Made by a program: the position numbers and the translations under genes. The notes beneath the pieces were generated by a model. That model was not told where the DNA came from. It saw only the letters and a program-made list of their open reading frames with translations, and did not search any database. A stretch of DNA of 64,000 nt, taken from NCBI GenBank assembly GCA_025175895.1, contig CM046000.1, positions 39,406,720 to 39,470,719 of the forward strand. The letters are read 5' to 3'. Of this stretch, positions 10,616-21,607 are shown one piece after another. Within the stretch, counting starts at the first letter, position 1. The number at the start of each line of letters is the position of its first letter. This stretch comes from Wurfbainia villosa. Taxonomy: Eukaryota > Streptophyta > Magnoliopsida > Zingiberales > Zingiberaceae.

Positions 10616-12167
10616 TGTTGGAGCAATCGACCTCAGGCCAAAGGTTGACTAAGCTCGAGTGAGACTCGAGTGGAAGTCCAAGTTTGAAGACTTGGTAAGG
10701 AAAGTCCAAGTATGAATACTTGACAATGGGAAAGTCTAAGATTGGAGTCTTGGCAAAGTAAAGTCCAAGAATAATTTTTTTGGCAATGGAGAAGTCTATG
10801 TATGGATACTGGGTAAGGAAAAGTCTAAGGGTGTAATTTTGGCCACGTAAGTCCAAGGGTATAGTCTTAGCAATAAAAGTCCAAATATTGATATTTAGCA
10901 AAGGTAAAGTCCAAGGGTATAGTCTTGGCCACGTAAGTCCAAGTGTATAGTCTTGACAGTTAAAGTCCAAGTTTAGACTTGACAAAATAGACCCGTTAGC
11001 ATGACATGACCGACGAAAGCACTTGAAGGTTAGGGCAAAGGGTGAGGAGTTATGGACTCGAACCAAGGGCTTAAGGTTGATGGAAGTGACTTGAAGGCTT
11101 AGGTCTAGGCTAAGGGTATCCACTAGTATGACATAGCTGATGGAAGTACTTAAAGGCTAACGCAAAGGGTGAATGAATCGTGGAGGACTCGAATGGACCT
11201 TGACGGCATGAAACTGATGGAAGTGGCTAGAAGGCTTAGGTCTAGGCTAAGTGTGAGTATCAAGTATGAGGGGATCATAATTGAGTTAAACTTTAGTTTT
11301 GAGGTGTACCAGTCGACTGATCGAGTGTTCAACACTCAGAGGCTCGGTTGACTCGGAGCAGTCGATTGGAGTTATGACCCAGTCGACTGGTTTGTAGTCC
11401 ACTGCAGTTCGACTGCTGCTGTGGCTCTAGCAATCGATTGGTGGATTATACCATTCAACTGGACACTGGCAGTTGACTGCCATGGATGGGCAGTCAATTG
11501 ACATTAGTGGACACGAGCACAAAAGGTCTTATAGTCGACTAGCAATCGACTGAAGGCTTAGTAATCGAATGATGGTAATGGAAGTCGATTGCTAGGGTAT
11601 CCGTTGGGCGAGAGCCTACGTGGATTAGTCCGTTGTGAGACAATGGATAAGGGGCAATTAACTATCATGCAGAAAATTAACCCGATGCAGGATATAAAGG
11701 AGGCTAGGATGGAGGGTGAAGGAAGCCGGTTCTTGAGCATTTGGGAGGGGTTTTGCTATAACATTCCAGACCTTCCAAGGGGTTCAAAGTAACTAAACAA
11801 GTAAGCAATCAAAAGATCATTGTTGTAAAGTGTTTTCACTTGTTCTTGTATTTACTTTTGTATTTCTTGTATTTGGTTTTTGTAATCTCATTATAAGAGA
11901 TTTTCTCCACCTCCGACGTGTTGTCGAGAAGGAGACAAGGTTTAATGGAGTAGACACTGAAGTCAGAACGTGGAGTAGGAGCAGTAGGTTCCGAACCGCG
12001 TAAAAATTGTTGTCTTATTCGTGTGTTTTCATGTTTCGTATTTGTTTGTGCTTGTATTTCGTATTCTGTTGCACACTAACAATCTTGTAGACAAACATGA
12101 ACACGAACGAAGCTTGAAATTGATCGACGCTATTCATCCCCCTCTAGCGCATCCAACGGTCTCAACA
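10616..12167 (+). repeat. 5' LTR of element B
   Basis: TGTTGGAGCA...CTCAACA, 1552 bp, directly followed by a primer site. U3 carries about ten units of AAGTCCAAG...CTTGGCAA at about 10670-10985. Downstream are degenerate decamers (CAGTCGACTG, CAGTCGATTG) at about 11310-11580. The U5 end has TATTCATCCCCCTCTAGCGC, the B version of the family motif. Confidence 0.85.
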
Positions 12168-12169
12168 AG

Positions 12170-12181
12170 TGGTATCAGAGC
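12170..12181 (+). other. primer-binding site of element B
   Basis: TGGTATCAGAGC starts 2 bp after the LTR end CA. It is complementary to the 3' end of initiator tRNA-Met. A decayed partial copy (GTGGTTTCAGAGC) follows at about 12209. Confidence 0.85.
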
Positions 12182-12279
12182 CAGACTCGCTCGGAAAATA
12201 CCAACAAGTGGTTTCAGAGCGAGGTCGCTCTTCGAGGGCTAACCGCCGAAAGAAGCGAAAGTGCTAGAGGAGTAGAAGA

Positions 12280-12825
12280 ATGGAGCCTACCGACGAATTC
12301 GTCTATGATATCCGGATTCCTCCATCGTTCAACCAAGAAGACTTTTCGGCATGGATCGTGAGGATGGAGACGTTCCTCATGATGGACATCAAGCAATGGT
12401 TCATCTTGATGGACGGTTTGAGGTTCCCTTGGATAAGAAGGGGAGAATTCTCAAGGAAAATAAGTGGACAGAGGAATAAGTTCAAAAATCTAAGATAAAT
12501 AATAAGGTAACAAAAATATTAGTAAATTTGTTACCTAACGATATTTTGTCGAGATTAGGAGATTTGAAGGATGCCAAGGAAATATGAGCAAATTGGTAGA
12601 GTTCCACGAAAAACCTTCACTAACACAAGTTAAGGAGAAAGACGAAGAAGAATGCTCATCAGCTCAAGAATATGGAGATTCGAAAGTTGAGAGATGCTCA
12701 ACATCCGAAGTAGAAGAGTTGAAGGAAGTCTCCACCTTAAGGATTGAGAGGGAGGAGAGACAATCTTCAACACTGGAGCTAGAGCAAGAAGAGGAACCAT
12801 CTATCTCCGAAGCAAACTAAGAATA
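12280..12825 (+). pseudogene. gag of element B, N-terminal half, cut by insertion of C
   Basis: The ATG at 12280 starts MEPTDEFVYDIRIPPSFNQE and continues DFSAWIVRMETFLMM-DI-WFIL-GL, closely parallel to the F gag. A frameshift follows within 50 codons. Further on a second frame (12584-12820) gives the acidic Ser/Glu-rich linker. The reading is cut at 12825 by the duplicated AATTC of element C and resumes at 21608 with the zinc-knuckle part. Confidence 0.75.
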
Positions 12826-12830
12826 AATTC

Positions 12831-14732
12831 TGTTGGGATGTATACTGAAAAGTCTATCTTTTGTATGAACATCTTTATTTTGAAATAAGAATCACATGAT
12901 CATTGTTTGCATATTTTTATGACTATGCATATTGTTTAATACATTACATTGTAGATAACATGGTGTGTGGTGTCACACGGGAGATTATGTTATTAGCTCC
13001 TTGTAAAGTATAAGTAAAGGCTCACAACCGAGATGACTTTGGACAAACTATCGGAATGGTTGTAGTGTGATTTGGTATTGGTTTGTCTTGACCATAGAAT
13101 CACACTAGTGCACTTTGTGTGTATTGAGCAGGACCGACTTAGAGGTGATTCGATTTATTACTGACTACATAATCGAATCGGACCTTAGATATTATTTTGT
13201 ACATGCTCTTAATCCCGATATAATAACGGGCACATATACTTAGTATTTATCTCTTTGATTTACCAATGGGCGAGATTTATAGATTAAATCGATAGGTTCG
13301 GTAAGTTGGGAGATGATATTATTTATATGGTGTGACGTTGATTATAGGAGGAAACCGTGTCCTATATATTAGGATGATGATGTCCCCTTGAGGAGCTCAT
13401 AAGGTTCATCATGTAAACCCTGCAGGTGGACTTGGTCCGGCATGATGAAAAGGTTGAGTGGTACTACTCATGGAGTTAGATGTTGATTAATTAATGGTAA
13501 GTAAATTAATTAATCGACAGACATTCGAGATCTTAAACACGGGGAGAAAATGTTCAAATAATATATAGAGCCCATATTAACTTATGGGGGTTGGTGAGGT
13601 AGATCAATGATAATCCTTTAGTGGATTGGATTATCATTAATGGATCGGACTTTATGTGGGCTTGATCCATGGGTGGCCAAGATCCAACTCCTCCTTATGG
13701 TCCCTAATGTAGCCTATTAACACCTCATGAAGCTTAGATCCAATGGATAGAAACAAAACTCTAGATCCAAAGGTAGAGATTAAATCTCTATATCCGACGG
13801 TTGAGATTAAAACTCTAGATCCGACAGTTGAGATTAAATCCCTAGAACTAATGGTGGAGACTAAAAGGAGGCTTATCCCTAACTCTATAAAAGGAGCACA
13901 AGGGGTTGGCGTGGAGAATTAATTAAGAGGAGCTAGGGTTTTAGAGTTGGCGGCAAGAAGAGGAGCTAGGATTTGGGCTTGGGCGGCACCTAATAAGGAA
14001 AGTTTTCCTTGACTTCTCCTTCTTCCTCAAGCTGCCGGCGCCCCTTGGAGCTCTTCCAGCCCTTGGTCGGCATCCAAACTCCCTCTTCTCCTTCTCCTTG
14101 GCAGGTGGAACAAAGGTTTAGGGTCCTCCCTTGAAGCTTTTGGCCGGCAACCTTTAATCTCTTCTTCCTTCTTGGCCGGCGGCAAAGCTCCGTCCTTGGA
14201 GGTTGTTGGTTGGTTGAAAGAAGGAATAGTGCTTTGTTTCTATTCTTCCTCTTGCTCGGAACGAGCAAGGAAGGAATATTGGCGATCTAGGAGCTTCAAC
14301 TTTTGGTAGATCGTCGCCCACACGACGTCCGAAAGGAGGAAGGTCATACATTAGAAGATCGAGAGGTATATCTATTCTCTATTCTCTTTTGTTACTTGCT
14401 TGTATTTATTTTTTCAATTATGAGCATGATATATTCTATTTGTGGATAAATAATACTTGGATCCCGAACATAAATACAAAAGCCGGCGATCCGTACATCG
14501 TCTATTCCACGGCTACTCGTAGAATAGAGGTTGGTCGCTTGAACAACGAGTTTGTTCAAGTGACCTCTCTAAACGAATAGCACGATGATGACTTGGTTGT
14601 TTGAGCAATCCCTTTTGTCTAGGATTAATTTTTTTTTAATCTAGGGACATCGATGGGATCGCCATGAACAAACAACCGAGGTAAAGTGGGAAGCAAAGTT
14701 TCCCCTCACGCATCAATGAAACCAAACCTTTA
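12831..14732 (+). repeat. 5' LTR of element C
   Basis: It starts TGTTGGGATGTATACTG. The end is fixed by alignment with the 3' LTR, where the last base before the duplicated AATTC is the A of TTCA; here the matching end reads TTTA. A TATA box at 13886-13894 sits just downstream of a 27-bp tandem array. There are no CAGTCGACTG decamers, unlike the gag-only elements. Confidence 0.92.
13735..13894 (+). promoter_or_regulatory. C LTR promoter: 27-bp tandem array and TATA box
   Basis: About five units of roughly 27 bp, consensus TAGATCCGACGGTTGAGATT plus AAA-rich filler, occupy 13735-13866. The centre of the unit (ACGGTTG) matches a MYB-type recognition core. TATAAAAGG at 13886-13894 follows within 20 bp. 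The same array is in the 3' LTR at about 20610-20740, and a longer one in the LTRs of D. The spacing suggests upstream activating sites, which is an inference. Confidence 0.65.
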
Positions 14733-14734
14733 AT

Positions 14735-14746
14735 TGGTATCAGAGC
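14735..14746 (+). other. primer-binding site of element C
   Basis: TGGTATCAGAGC lies two bases after the 5' LTR end and is preceded by AT, giving the ATTGGTATCAGAGC form also found in D. Confidence 0.9.
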
Positions 14747-15753
14747 AAAGGTTTTCGATTTTGTGTGTTTAGGATTCGGTTAATTTTTATACACTTTTCA
14801 TATATTATATGTGCCGGATAATAGTAGGATATGCGTAGGTTAACTCTTTGGTTGCAGGCATAAGATCCGACTATTATGGCCATATGTGTGTATGTGATTG
14901 TATGTGTATATTTTGTTGAATCATCGGGGTTGACGAGGCTAATATTTAATTTTTTGTAAATTAGATACGACATTGTTTAGCCACTCTTTTTATTTTAGTT
15001 TACTTTCGATCTAGATTTCATGTACACTCCCTCGTGGAGTATAGGATCGATGGATGTAAATTAAAATAGATTTTAGTCTCGGCTCGGATCTCCGGATGGC
15101 TCGTACATGGCATAGGATGAGCGGACGAGAAGGCGATGCGACGGGAGACATATTGAAGACAAAAGCCATAATAGTTGCAAAATAATTTATTTTTCATATT
15201 TATTGCTTTTTGTTTGATATGCATGTCTTAGGCTAGGAAAATTCCTCAATTTCAAATTACTAAGTGGGAGAGGGAAATTTTTATAAATTCCCACGACCTC
15301 CATTACGATTTGACAAGTGATGCAAACAAACTTGCGCGTTGGGTTTGAGTGCCTTCCTCCCCATCGGATGAGTTTGTTTGCGGATCACAAGGTCAAATAT
15401 GGTTATAGGGAATTATTAAGGAGCGTGTGCACTTCCCCATCGGAAGGCTCACAACCCGAGATAATTACCTTGGTACCGAGTAATGGTGAACACTTAGATA
15501 CAAATATAAGTATCCTCCCCATCGGAGTCACTGCTTTTATTTGTAGGGCCAAAGAGGAACCAACTATTAATTTTACTTGTCAAAAATTTAGGTTGACAAG
15601 ATAGTAAAATTAATGGGTAAAACCTCCTCTTACAAATGTAGAATTCGTATACGTCCACACTATCGTGGCATACGATATTCTTAGGTTTGAGGAATCAATA
15701 ATATTTTGAAATCTAATGTTTTGATTTATGTGATTCTTAGGTTTTCGTTCAAA
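14747..15753 (+). other. long 5' leader of element C
   Basis: About 1 kb of non-coding DNA lies between primer site and gag ATG. It holds CCCCATCGGA three times (15359-15368, 15435-15444, 15517-15526), spaced 76 and 82 bp, and the same words recur in the leader of D. Leaders of LTR elements usually carry dimerisation and packaging signals, so this repeated word is a candidate. No credible coding frame is present. Confidence 0.6.
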
Positions 15754-16425
15754 ATGACTTTCAACCAACTTGCTGTGATACTGAAAGAGAACAAACTTAC
15801 TGGACCCAACTATGTTGATTGGAAGAGGAATCTAGACATTGTCTTGACTGCTGAGAAATACAAATATGTACTCCTCGAAGATTGCCTTCCAAAGCCTGCA
15901 GATGATTCTGGGGAAAAGGAGAAAGAGAGTTATAAGAAGTGGATTAAGGCCGATGAGATGGCGCGGTGTTACATTTTGGCATCTATGTCAAATGTACTAC
16001 AACATCAGCATCAAGCCATGTCCACAGCTTATGACATGATGCTCAATCTAAAAGAGCTTTTCGGACACCAGAATCGGGCTGCGAGGCAGGAAGCCATGAG
16101 GAACTTGATGACGACCACCATGATCGAGGGAACACCCGTGAGGGATCATGTTCTCAAGATGATGGATCATTTGAATGAGCTGGAGGTCCTTGGAGCTGAG
16201 ATCGATGGGAAAACCCAGGTCGATATCATACTCCAGTCTCTACCTAGGAGTTTTGAGCAGTTTCGCCTGAACTACAACATGAACAAGAAGTTGTATTCGT
16301 TGGCGGAACTTCTGACAGAACTCCAAGTGGCAGAGGGACTATTTCGTCAGAGTGCTCAGGCACATGCCATGGTGACCCAAAAGGTTTCTACTTCTAAGCC
16401 GAAAGGCAAGAAGAAGAAGAAATAA
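15754..16425 (+). CDS. gag: gag of element C (nucleocapsid end lost by stop)
   Basis: The ATG at 15754 (MTFNQLAVILKENKLTGPNY) aligns with the gag start of D and gives 223 residues. It holds the copia gag fold of the UBN2 type, with the conserved NYVDWKRNLDIVLTAE near residue 20-35 and LPRSFEQFRLNYNMNK near 165-180. It ends in a Lys-rich run at a TAA where D continues into the zinc-knuckle coding part. The knuckle is still visible downstream (KGKCFTCN) but lacks its second half. Normally this protein forms the virus-like particle around the RNA. Confidence 0.8.
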   Translation: MTFNQLAVILKENKLTGPNYVDWKRNLDIVLTAEKYKYVLLEDCLPKPADDSGEKEKESYKKWIKADEMARCYILASMSNVLQHQHQAMSTAYDMMLNLKELFGHQNRAARQEAMRNLMTTTMIEGTPVRDHVLKMMDHLNELEVLGAEIDGKTQVDIILQSLPRSFEQFRLNYNMNKKLYSLAELLTELQVAEGLFRQSAQAHAMVTQKVSTSKPKGKKKKK

Positions 16426-17033
16426 ACTGAGACGAAGGTGGTGGGAGGTACTCAGGGAGGAGTGAAGTAGCCGAAAGGCAAGTGCTTCACTTGTAACAGA
16501 CTGGACACTGGAAGAAGGACTGTCCCAACCGCAAGAACAAAGGTATATCTTTTGGTCTAGTCGTTGAAACATATTTAGCGGTGTTATCTACCGGCACCTG
16601 GTGTGTAGATACGAGAGCCACTGATCATGTCTGCAATACTTTGCAGGGGTTCCAGGAAACCAGACGACTGGCTGAGGGGGAGATTACCATGTACTTGGGC
16701 GATGCCACGAAGGTGGCGGCTGTTGCAGTGGGAGACGTTCATTTATCTTTTGAGAAAAATAAACTTTTGGTTCTTAAGAATTGCCTTTATGTACCTTTAT
16801 TTAGAAAGAATTTAATTTCGGTTTCTAAATTGTTTATGGATGGATATTCTATTTCTTTCAATGACAAAGTTGTTATAAAAAGGAATAGGGACATTATCTG
16901 TTCTGGTACATTGATAGAAAATTTGTACACACTTGAACCAAAAGCTCCCACGATGCAAATTGAAATTAATAACTCATCTTCTAATTCCAATAAGAGAAAA
17001 GAACCTTCGAAGATGAACCAAACATATCTTTGA
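16426..17033 (+). pseudogene. protease region of element C
   Basis: After a broken zinc knuckle, the frame from about 16581 reads WCVDTRATDHVCNT. In an active copia protease the catalytic motif is D-S-G-A; here Ser-Gly has become Thr-Arg, so the enzyme should be dead even if made. The following YVPLFRKNLISVSKL segment is the usual link to the integrase zinc finger. A TGA at 17031-17033 stands where W-H would begin the HHCC finger; the equivalent codon in D is TGG. Confidence 0.75.
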
Positions 17034-18203
17034 CATCTTAGGCTTGGTCATATTAACCTAAGTAGAATTCAAAGGTTGATAGCTGATGGACATTTGGGTT
17101 CATTAGTGGTGGAGGATTTCCCAATCTGTGAATCTTGCTTGGAGTGTAAAATGACCAAGAGGCCTTTTAAGGCCAAGGGGTATAGAGCCAAAGATGTGTT
17201 AGAATTGGTTCATTCTGATTTGTGTGGTCCTATGTCTATCCAGGCTAGAGGTGGTTTCGAGTATTTCATCTCTTTTATAGATGATTACTCGAGATATGGA
17301 TACATTTACCTGATGCGCCGCAAGTCTGAATGCTTTGACAAGTTCAAAGAACTCAAGGATGATGTGGAGAAACGTCAAGGTAAAAGTATCAAGACACTAC
17401 GATCTGATCGTGGTGACGAGTACCTCTTGGGAGAGTTTAGGAATTACCTATCAGAGGCTGGGATTCAATCCCAATTGACTGCACCTGGCACACCCCAGCA
17501 GAATGGTGTAGTAGAGCGAAGGAATATGACTCTTATGAAGATGGTTAGATCGATGATGAGTTATTCTGAGTTGCCAGATTCGTTCTGGGGATATGCTCTA
17601 GATACGACGGTGTACATTCTGAACTTAGTTCCATCTAAATCAATGCCTTCTACTCCCACAAAATTATGGACTGGGCGAAAGCCTAGTCTAAGACATATTC
17701 GGATATGGGGGAGTCCAGCACATGTGCTAAAGGCAGATGCTGGTAAGTTGGAACCTTGTTCAGAAGTACGCATGTTCGTTGGCTATCCTAGAGGAATGAA
17801 GGGTGGTCTATTTTATAGTCCTAGAGATCATAGGGTGATCATTAGCACGAATGTCAGATTTCTAGAGGAAGACTATGTGATAGGCCACAAGCCCAAGAGT
17901 AAAATTGTTCTGGAGGAATTAAAAGGGGAAGTCACTTCTTTAGTACCACCGGTACAAGAGGATATACCACAAGTCACTACATCGCGTGTCACAAAGGACA
18001 CACAGAAGATACCTCGTCGTAGTGGGAGGGTTGTTAGACAACCTGATAGATTCATGTTCTTGGGAGAATCTTCTGATTTGGTCCCTAGCGAACATGAATC
18101 TGATCCCTGGACATATGACGAGACAATCCAAGATATAGATGCAGCATCTTGGCAAAGTGCAATGAATACTGAGATTGAATCTATGGATTCAAATCAGGTC
18201 TGA
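17034..18203 (+). pseudogene. integrase region of element C
   Basis: The region contains the HHCC-type finger (HLRLGHINL...CESCLECK), then the catalytic core with the three acidic positions in ...HSDLCGP..., ...RSDRGDEY... and ...PQQNGVVERRN.... The core is followed by the GYP.G.KGG.FYSP segment and a Pro-rich linker with RRSGRVVRQPDRF. The frame ends at TGA 18201-18203 (V-stop-E-L), where D has VWEL, so one G-to-A change cuts the polyprotein before reverse transcriptase. It would join element cDNA ends to target DNA with a 5-bp stagger. Confidence 0.85.
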
Positions 18204-18990
18204 GAGCTAGTGGAGCCACCCGATGGTGTAAAAACCATTGGATGCAAGTGGATCTACAAAAGAAAGAGAGGAATAGATGGGAAGGTTGAGACCTTCAAAG
18301 CAAGGCTTGTTGCGAAGGGGTATACTCAGAAAGAGGGTATCAATTATGAGGAGTCCTTTTCGCCGGTAGCCATGCTTAAGTCTATCCGGATTCTCTTATG
18401 CATAGCAGCTCATATGGATTATGAGGTGTGGCAGATGGATGTCAAGACAGCTTTCCTGAATGGAAGTCTTGAGGAAGACATCTATATGAAGCAACCAGAG
18501 GGATTCATTGCCAAGGGAAAAAAGCATCTTGTATGTAAGCTTAATTGGTCCATTTATGGATTGAAGTAAGCTTCGAGGTCTTGGAACATCCGCTTTGATG
18601 AGGTAATCTAGTCTTATGGATTTATTCATAGTCCGGATGAGTCTTGTGTATACAAGAGATGTGACGGAAATGTAGTGGTATTTCTTGTACTATACGTAGA
18701 TGACATTTTGTTGATTGGCAACAATATCAAGGTGTTATCGGACGTAAGGGTATGGTTGTCCAAACAGTTTGATATGAAGGACTTGGGAGAGGTGGGACAC
18801 ATCCTTGGGATCAAGGTTATAAGGGATCGCAGGAAAAGAATGTTGTACTTATCCCAAGCTTCATACATAGACACGATTATAGATCGTTTTAGCATGCAGA
18901 ACTCCAAGAAGGGTTTCTACCTTTCAGGCATGGGGTTCCTTTATCTAAGGAGATGTGTCCTAGATCATCTGAGGAGATAGAGGAGATGAA
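18204..18990 (+). pseudogene. reverse transcriptase region of element C
   Basis: Copia reverse transcriptase landmarks are clear: CKWIYKRKRG, FKARLVAKGYTQKEGINYEE, WQMDVKTAFLNGSLEEDIYM, SIYGLK, and the catalytic YVDD at 18693-18704 followed by ILLIGNN. Stops at 18567-18569 (CAA to TAA compared with D) and about 18610 (CAG to TAG) break the frame. The enzyme would copy element RNA to cDNA in the particle. Confidence 0.85.
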
Positions 18991-19672
18991 GGCGGTTCCT
19001 TATGCTTTGGTAGTAGGAAGCCTCATGTATACGATGCTATGTATGAGACCAGATATCTGCTATGCCGTGGGCATGGTCAGTAGATATTAGAGTAATACAA
19101 GACAGGGACATTGGACTGCGATAAAGCATATATTGAAGTACTTGAGAAGGACTAGGGATTATATGCTAGTTTACCAGACATACCAATTACTCCCTATGGA
19201 TTACACGGATTCAGACTTCCAATCTGATAGGGATAACAGTAAGTCTACCTCAGGTTTTGTGTTTACTTTGGGAGGTGGAGCCATTGTATGGAGGAGTGTC
19301 AAGCAGAAATGCGTGGCAGACTCTACCATGGAAGCTGAGTATGTGGCAGCCTCTGAGGCTACCAAAGAATCTGTGTGGCTCAGGAACTTCCTGATGCACT
19401 TGGATGTGATTCCTGGTTTGCCCAGAACTATCACAATTTATTGTGATAATAGTGGTGTAGTTGTAAACTCGAAGGAACCACGAGCCCATAAGGCTAGTAA
19501 ACACATAGAGCGCAAGTACCACCTGATACGAGAAATTGTAAAGAGAGGAGAAGTTGCTGTGGCCAAGATTGCATCGGAGGATAACATGGCAGATCCTTTC
19601 ACTAAGGCCCTTCCGGCGAGAGCTTTTGATAGGCATGTGAAAGGAATAGAGATCAGATGTATGACAGTTTGA
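18991..19672 (+). pseudogene. RNase H region of element C
   Basis: This follows the reverse transcriptase in the usual copia order. The acidic RNase H positions are recognisable in YTDSDFQSD, TMEAEYVAASEA and IYCDNSG. Near the C end come HIERKYHLIREIV and ADPFTKALP, typical of the copia terminus. A TAG at about 19087 replaces CAG of the D copy (YQSN). From 19133 to the final TGA at 19672 the frame is open. Confidence 0.85.
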
Positions 19673-19694
19673 GGACAACATAGTCTTTTAGTAT

Positions 19695-19705
19695 AAGTGG
19701 GAGAT
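19695..19705 (+). other. polypurine tract of element C
   Basis: AAGTGGGAGAT abuts the TGTTGGG start of the 3' LTR. D has the same tract (42958-42968). Confidence 0.88.
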
Positions 19706-21607
19706 TGTTGGGATGTATACTGAAAAGTCTATCTTTTGTATGGACATCTTTATTTTGAAATAAGAATCACATGATCATTGTTTGCATATTTTTATGACTA
19801 TGCATATTGTCTAATACATTACATTGTAGATAACATGGTGTGTGGTGTCACACGAGAGATCATGTTATTAGCTCCTTGTAAAGTATAAGTAAAAGCTCAC
19901 AACCGAGATGACTTTGGACAAACCATCGGAATGGTTGTAGTGTGATTTGGTATTAGTTTGTCTTGACCATAGAATCACACTAGTGCACTTTGTGTGTATT
20001 GAGCAGGACCGACTTAGAGGTGATTCGATTTATTGCTGACTACATAATCAAATCGGACCTCAGATATTATTTTTTACATGCTCTTAATCTCGATATAATA
20101 ACGGGCACATATACTTAGTATTCATCTCTTTGATTTACCAATGGACGAGATTTATAGATTAAATCGATAGGCTCGGTAAGTTGGGAGATTATATTATTTA
20201 TATGGTGTGCCGTTGATTATAGGAGGAAACCGTGTCCTATATATTAGGATGATGATGTCCTCTTGAGGAGCTCATAAGGTTCATCATGTAAACCCTGTAG
20301 GTGGACTTGGTCCGGCATAATGAAAAGGTTGAGTGGTACTACTCATGGAGTTAGATGTTGATTAATTAATGGTCAGTAAATTAATTAATCGATGGACATT
20401 CAAGATCTTAAACACGGAGAGAAAATGTACAAATAATATATGGAGCCCATATTAACTTATGGGGGTTGGTGAGGTAGATCAATGATAATCCTTTAGTGGA
20501 TTGGATTATCATTAATGGATCGGACTTTATGTGGGCTTGATCCATGGGTGGCTAAGATCCAACTCCTCCTCATGGTCCCTAATGTAGCCTATTAACACCT
20601 CATGAAGCTTAGATCCAATGGATAGAAACAAAACTCTAGATCCAAAGGTAGAGATTAAGTCTCTAGATCCGACGGTTGAGATTAAAACTCTAGATCCGAC
20701 GGTTGAGATTAAATCCCTAGAACCAATGGTGGAGATTAAAAGGAGGCTTATCCCTAACTCTATAAAAGGAGCACAAGGGGTTGGCGTGGAGAATTAATCA
20801 AGAGGAGCTAGGGTTTTAGAGTTGGCGGCAAGAAGAGGAGCTAGGGTTTGGGCTTGGGCGGCACCTAATAAGGAAAGTTTTCCTTGACTTCTCCTTCTTC
20901 CTCAAGTTGTTGGCGCCCCTTGAAGCTCTTCTAGCCCTTGGCCGGCGTCCAAACTCCCTCTTCTCCTTCTCCTTGGCAGGTGGAACAAAAGTTTAGGGTC
21001 CTCCCTTGAAGATTTTGGCCGACAACCCTTAATCTCTTCTTCCTTATTGGCCGGCGGCAAAGCTCCATCCTTGGAGGTTGTTGGTTGGTTGAAAGAAGGA
21101 ATAGTGCTTTGTTTCTATTCTTCTTCTTGCTCGGAATGAGCAAGGAAGGAAGATTGGCGATCTAGGAGCTTCAACTTTTGGTAGATCGTCGCCCACACGA
21201 CGTCCGAAAGGAGGAAGGTCATACATTAGAAGATCGAGAGGTATATCTATTCTCTATTCTCTTTTGTTACTTGCTTGTATTTGTTTTTTGAATTATGAGC
21301 ATGATATATTCTTTTTGTGGCTAAATAATACTTGGATCCCGAACATAAATACAAAAGCCGGCGATCCGTATATCGTCTATTCCGCAGCTACTCGTAGAAT
21401 AGAGGTTGCTCGCTTGAACAACGAGTTTGTTCAAGTGACCTCTCTAAACGAATAGCACGACGATGACTTAGTTGTTTGAGCAATCCCTTTTGTCTAGGAT
21501 TATTTTTTTTTTAATTTGGGGACATCGATGGGATCTCTATGAACAAACAACCGAGGTGAAGTGGGAAGCGAAGTTTCCCCTCACGGATCAATGAAACCAA
21601 ACCTTCA
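19706..21607 (+). repeat. 3' LTR of element C
   Basis: 1902 bp, TGTTGGG...CTTCA, the same length as the 5' LTR. The right end is fixed by the AATTC duplication at 21608-21612. It includes the 27-bp array and TATAAAAGG at about 20761. Confidence 0.93.
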
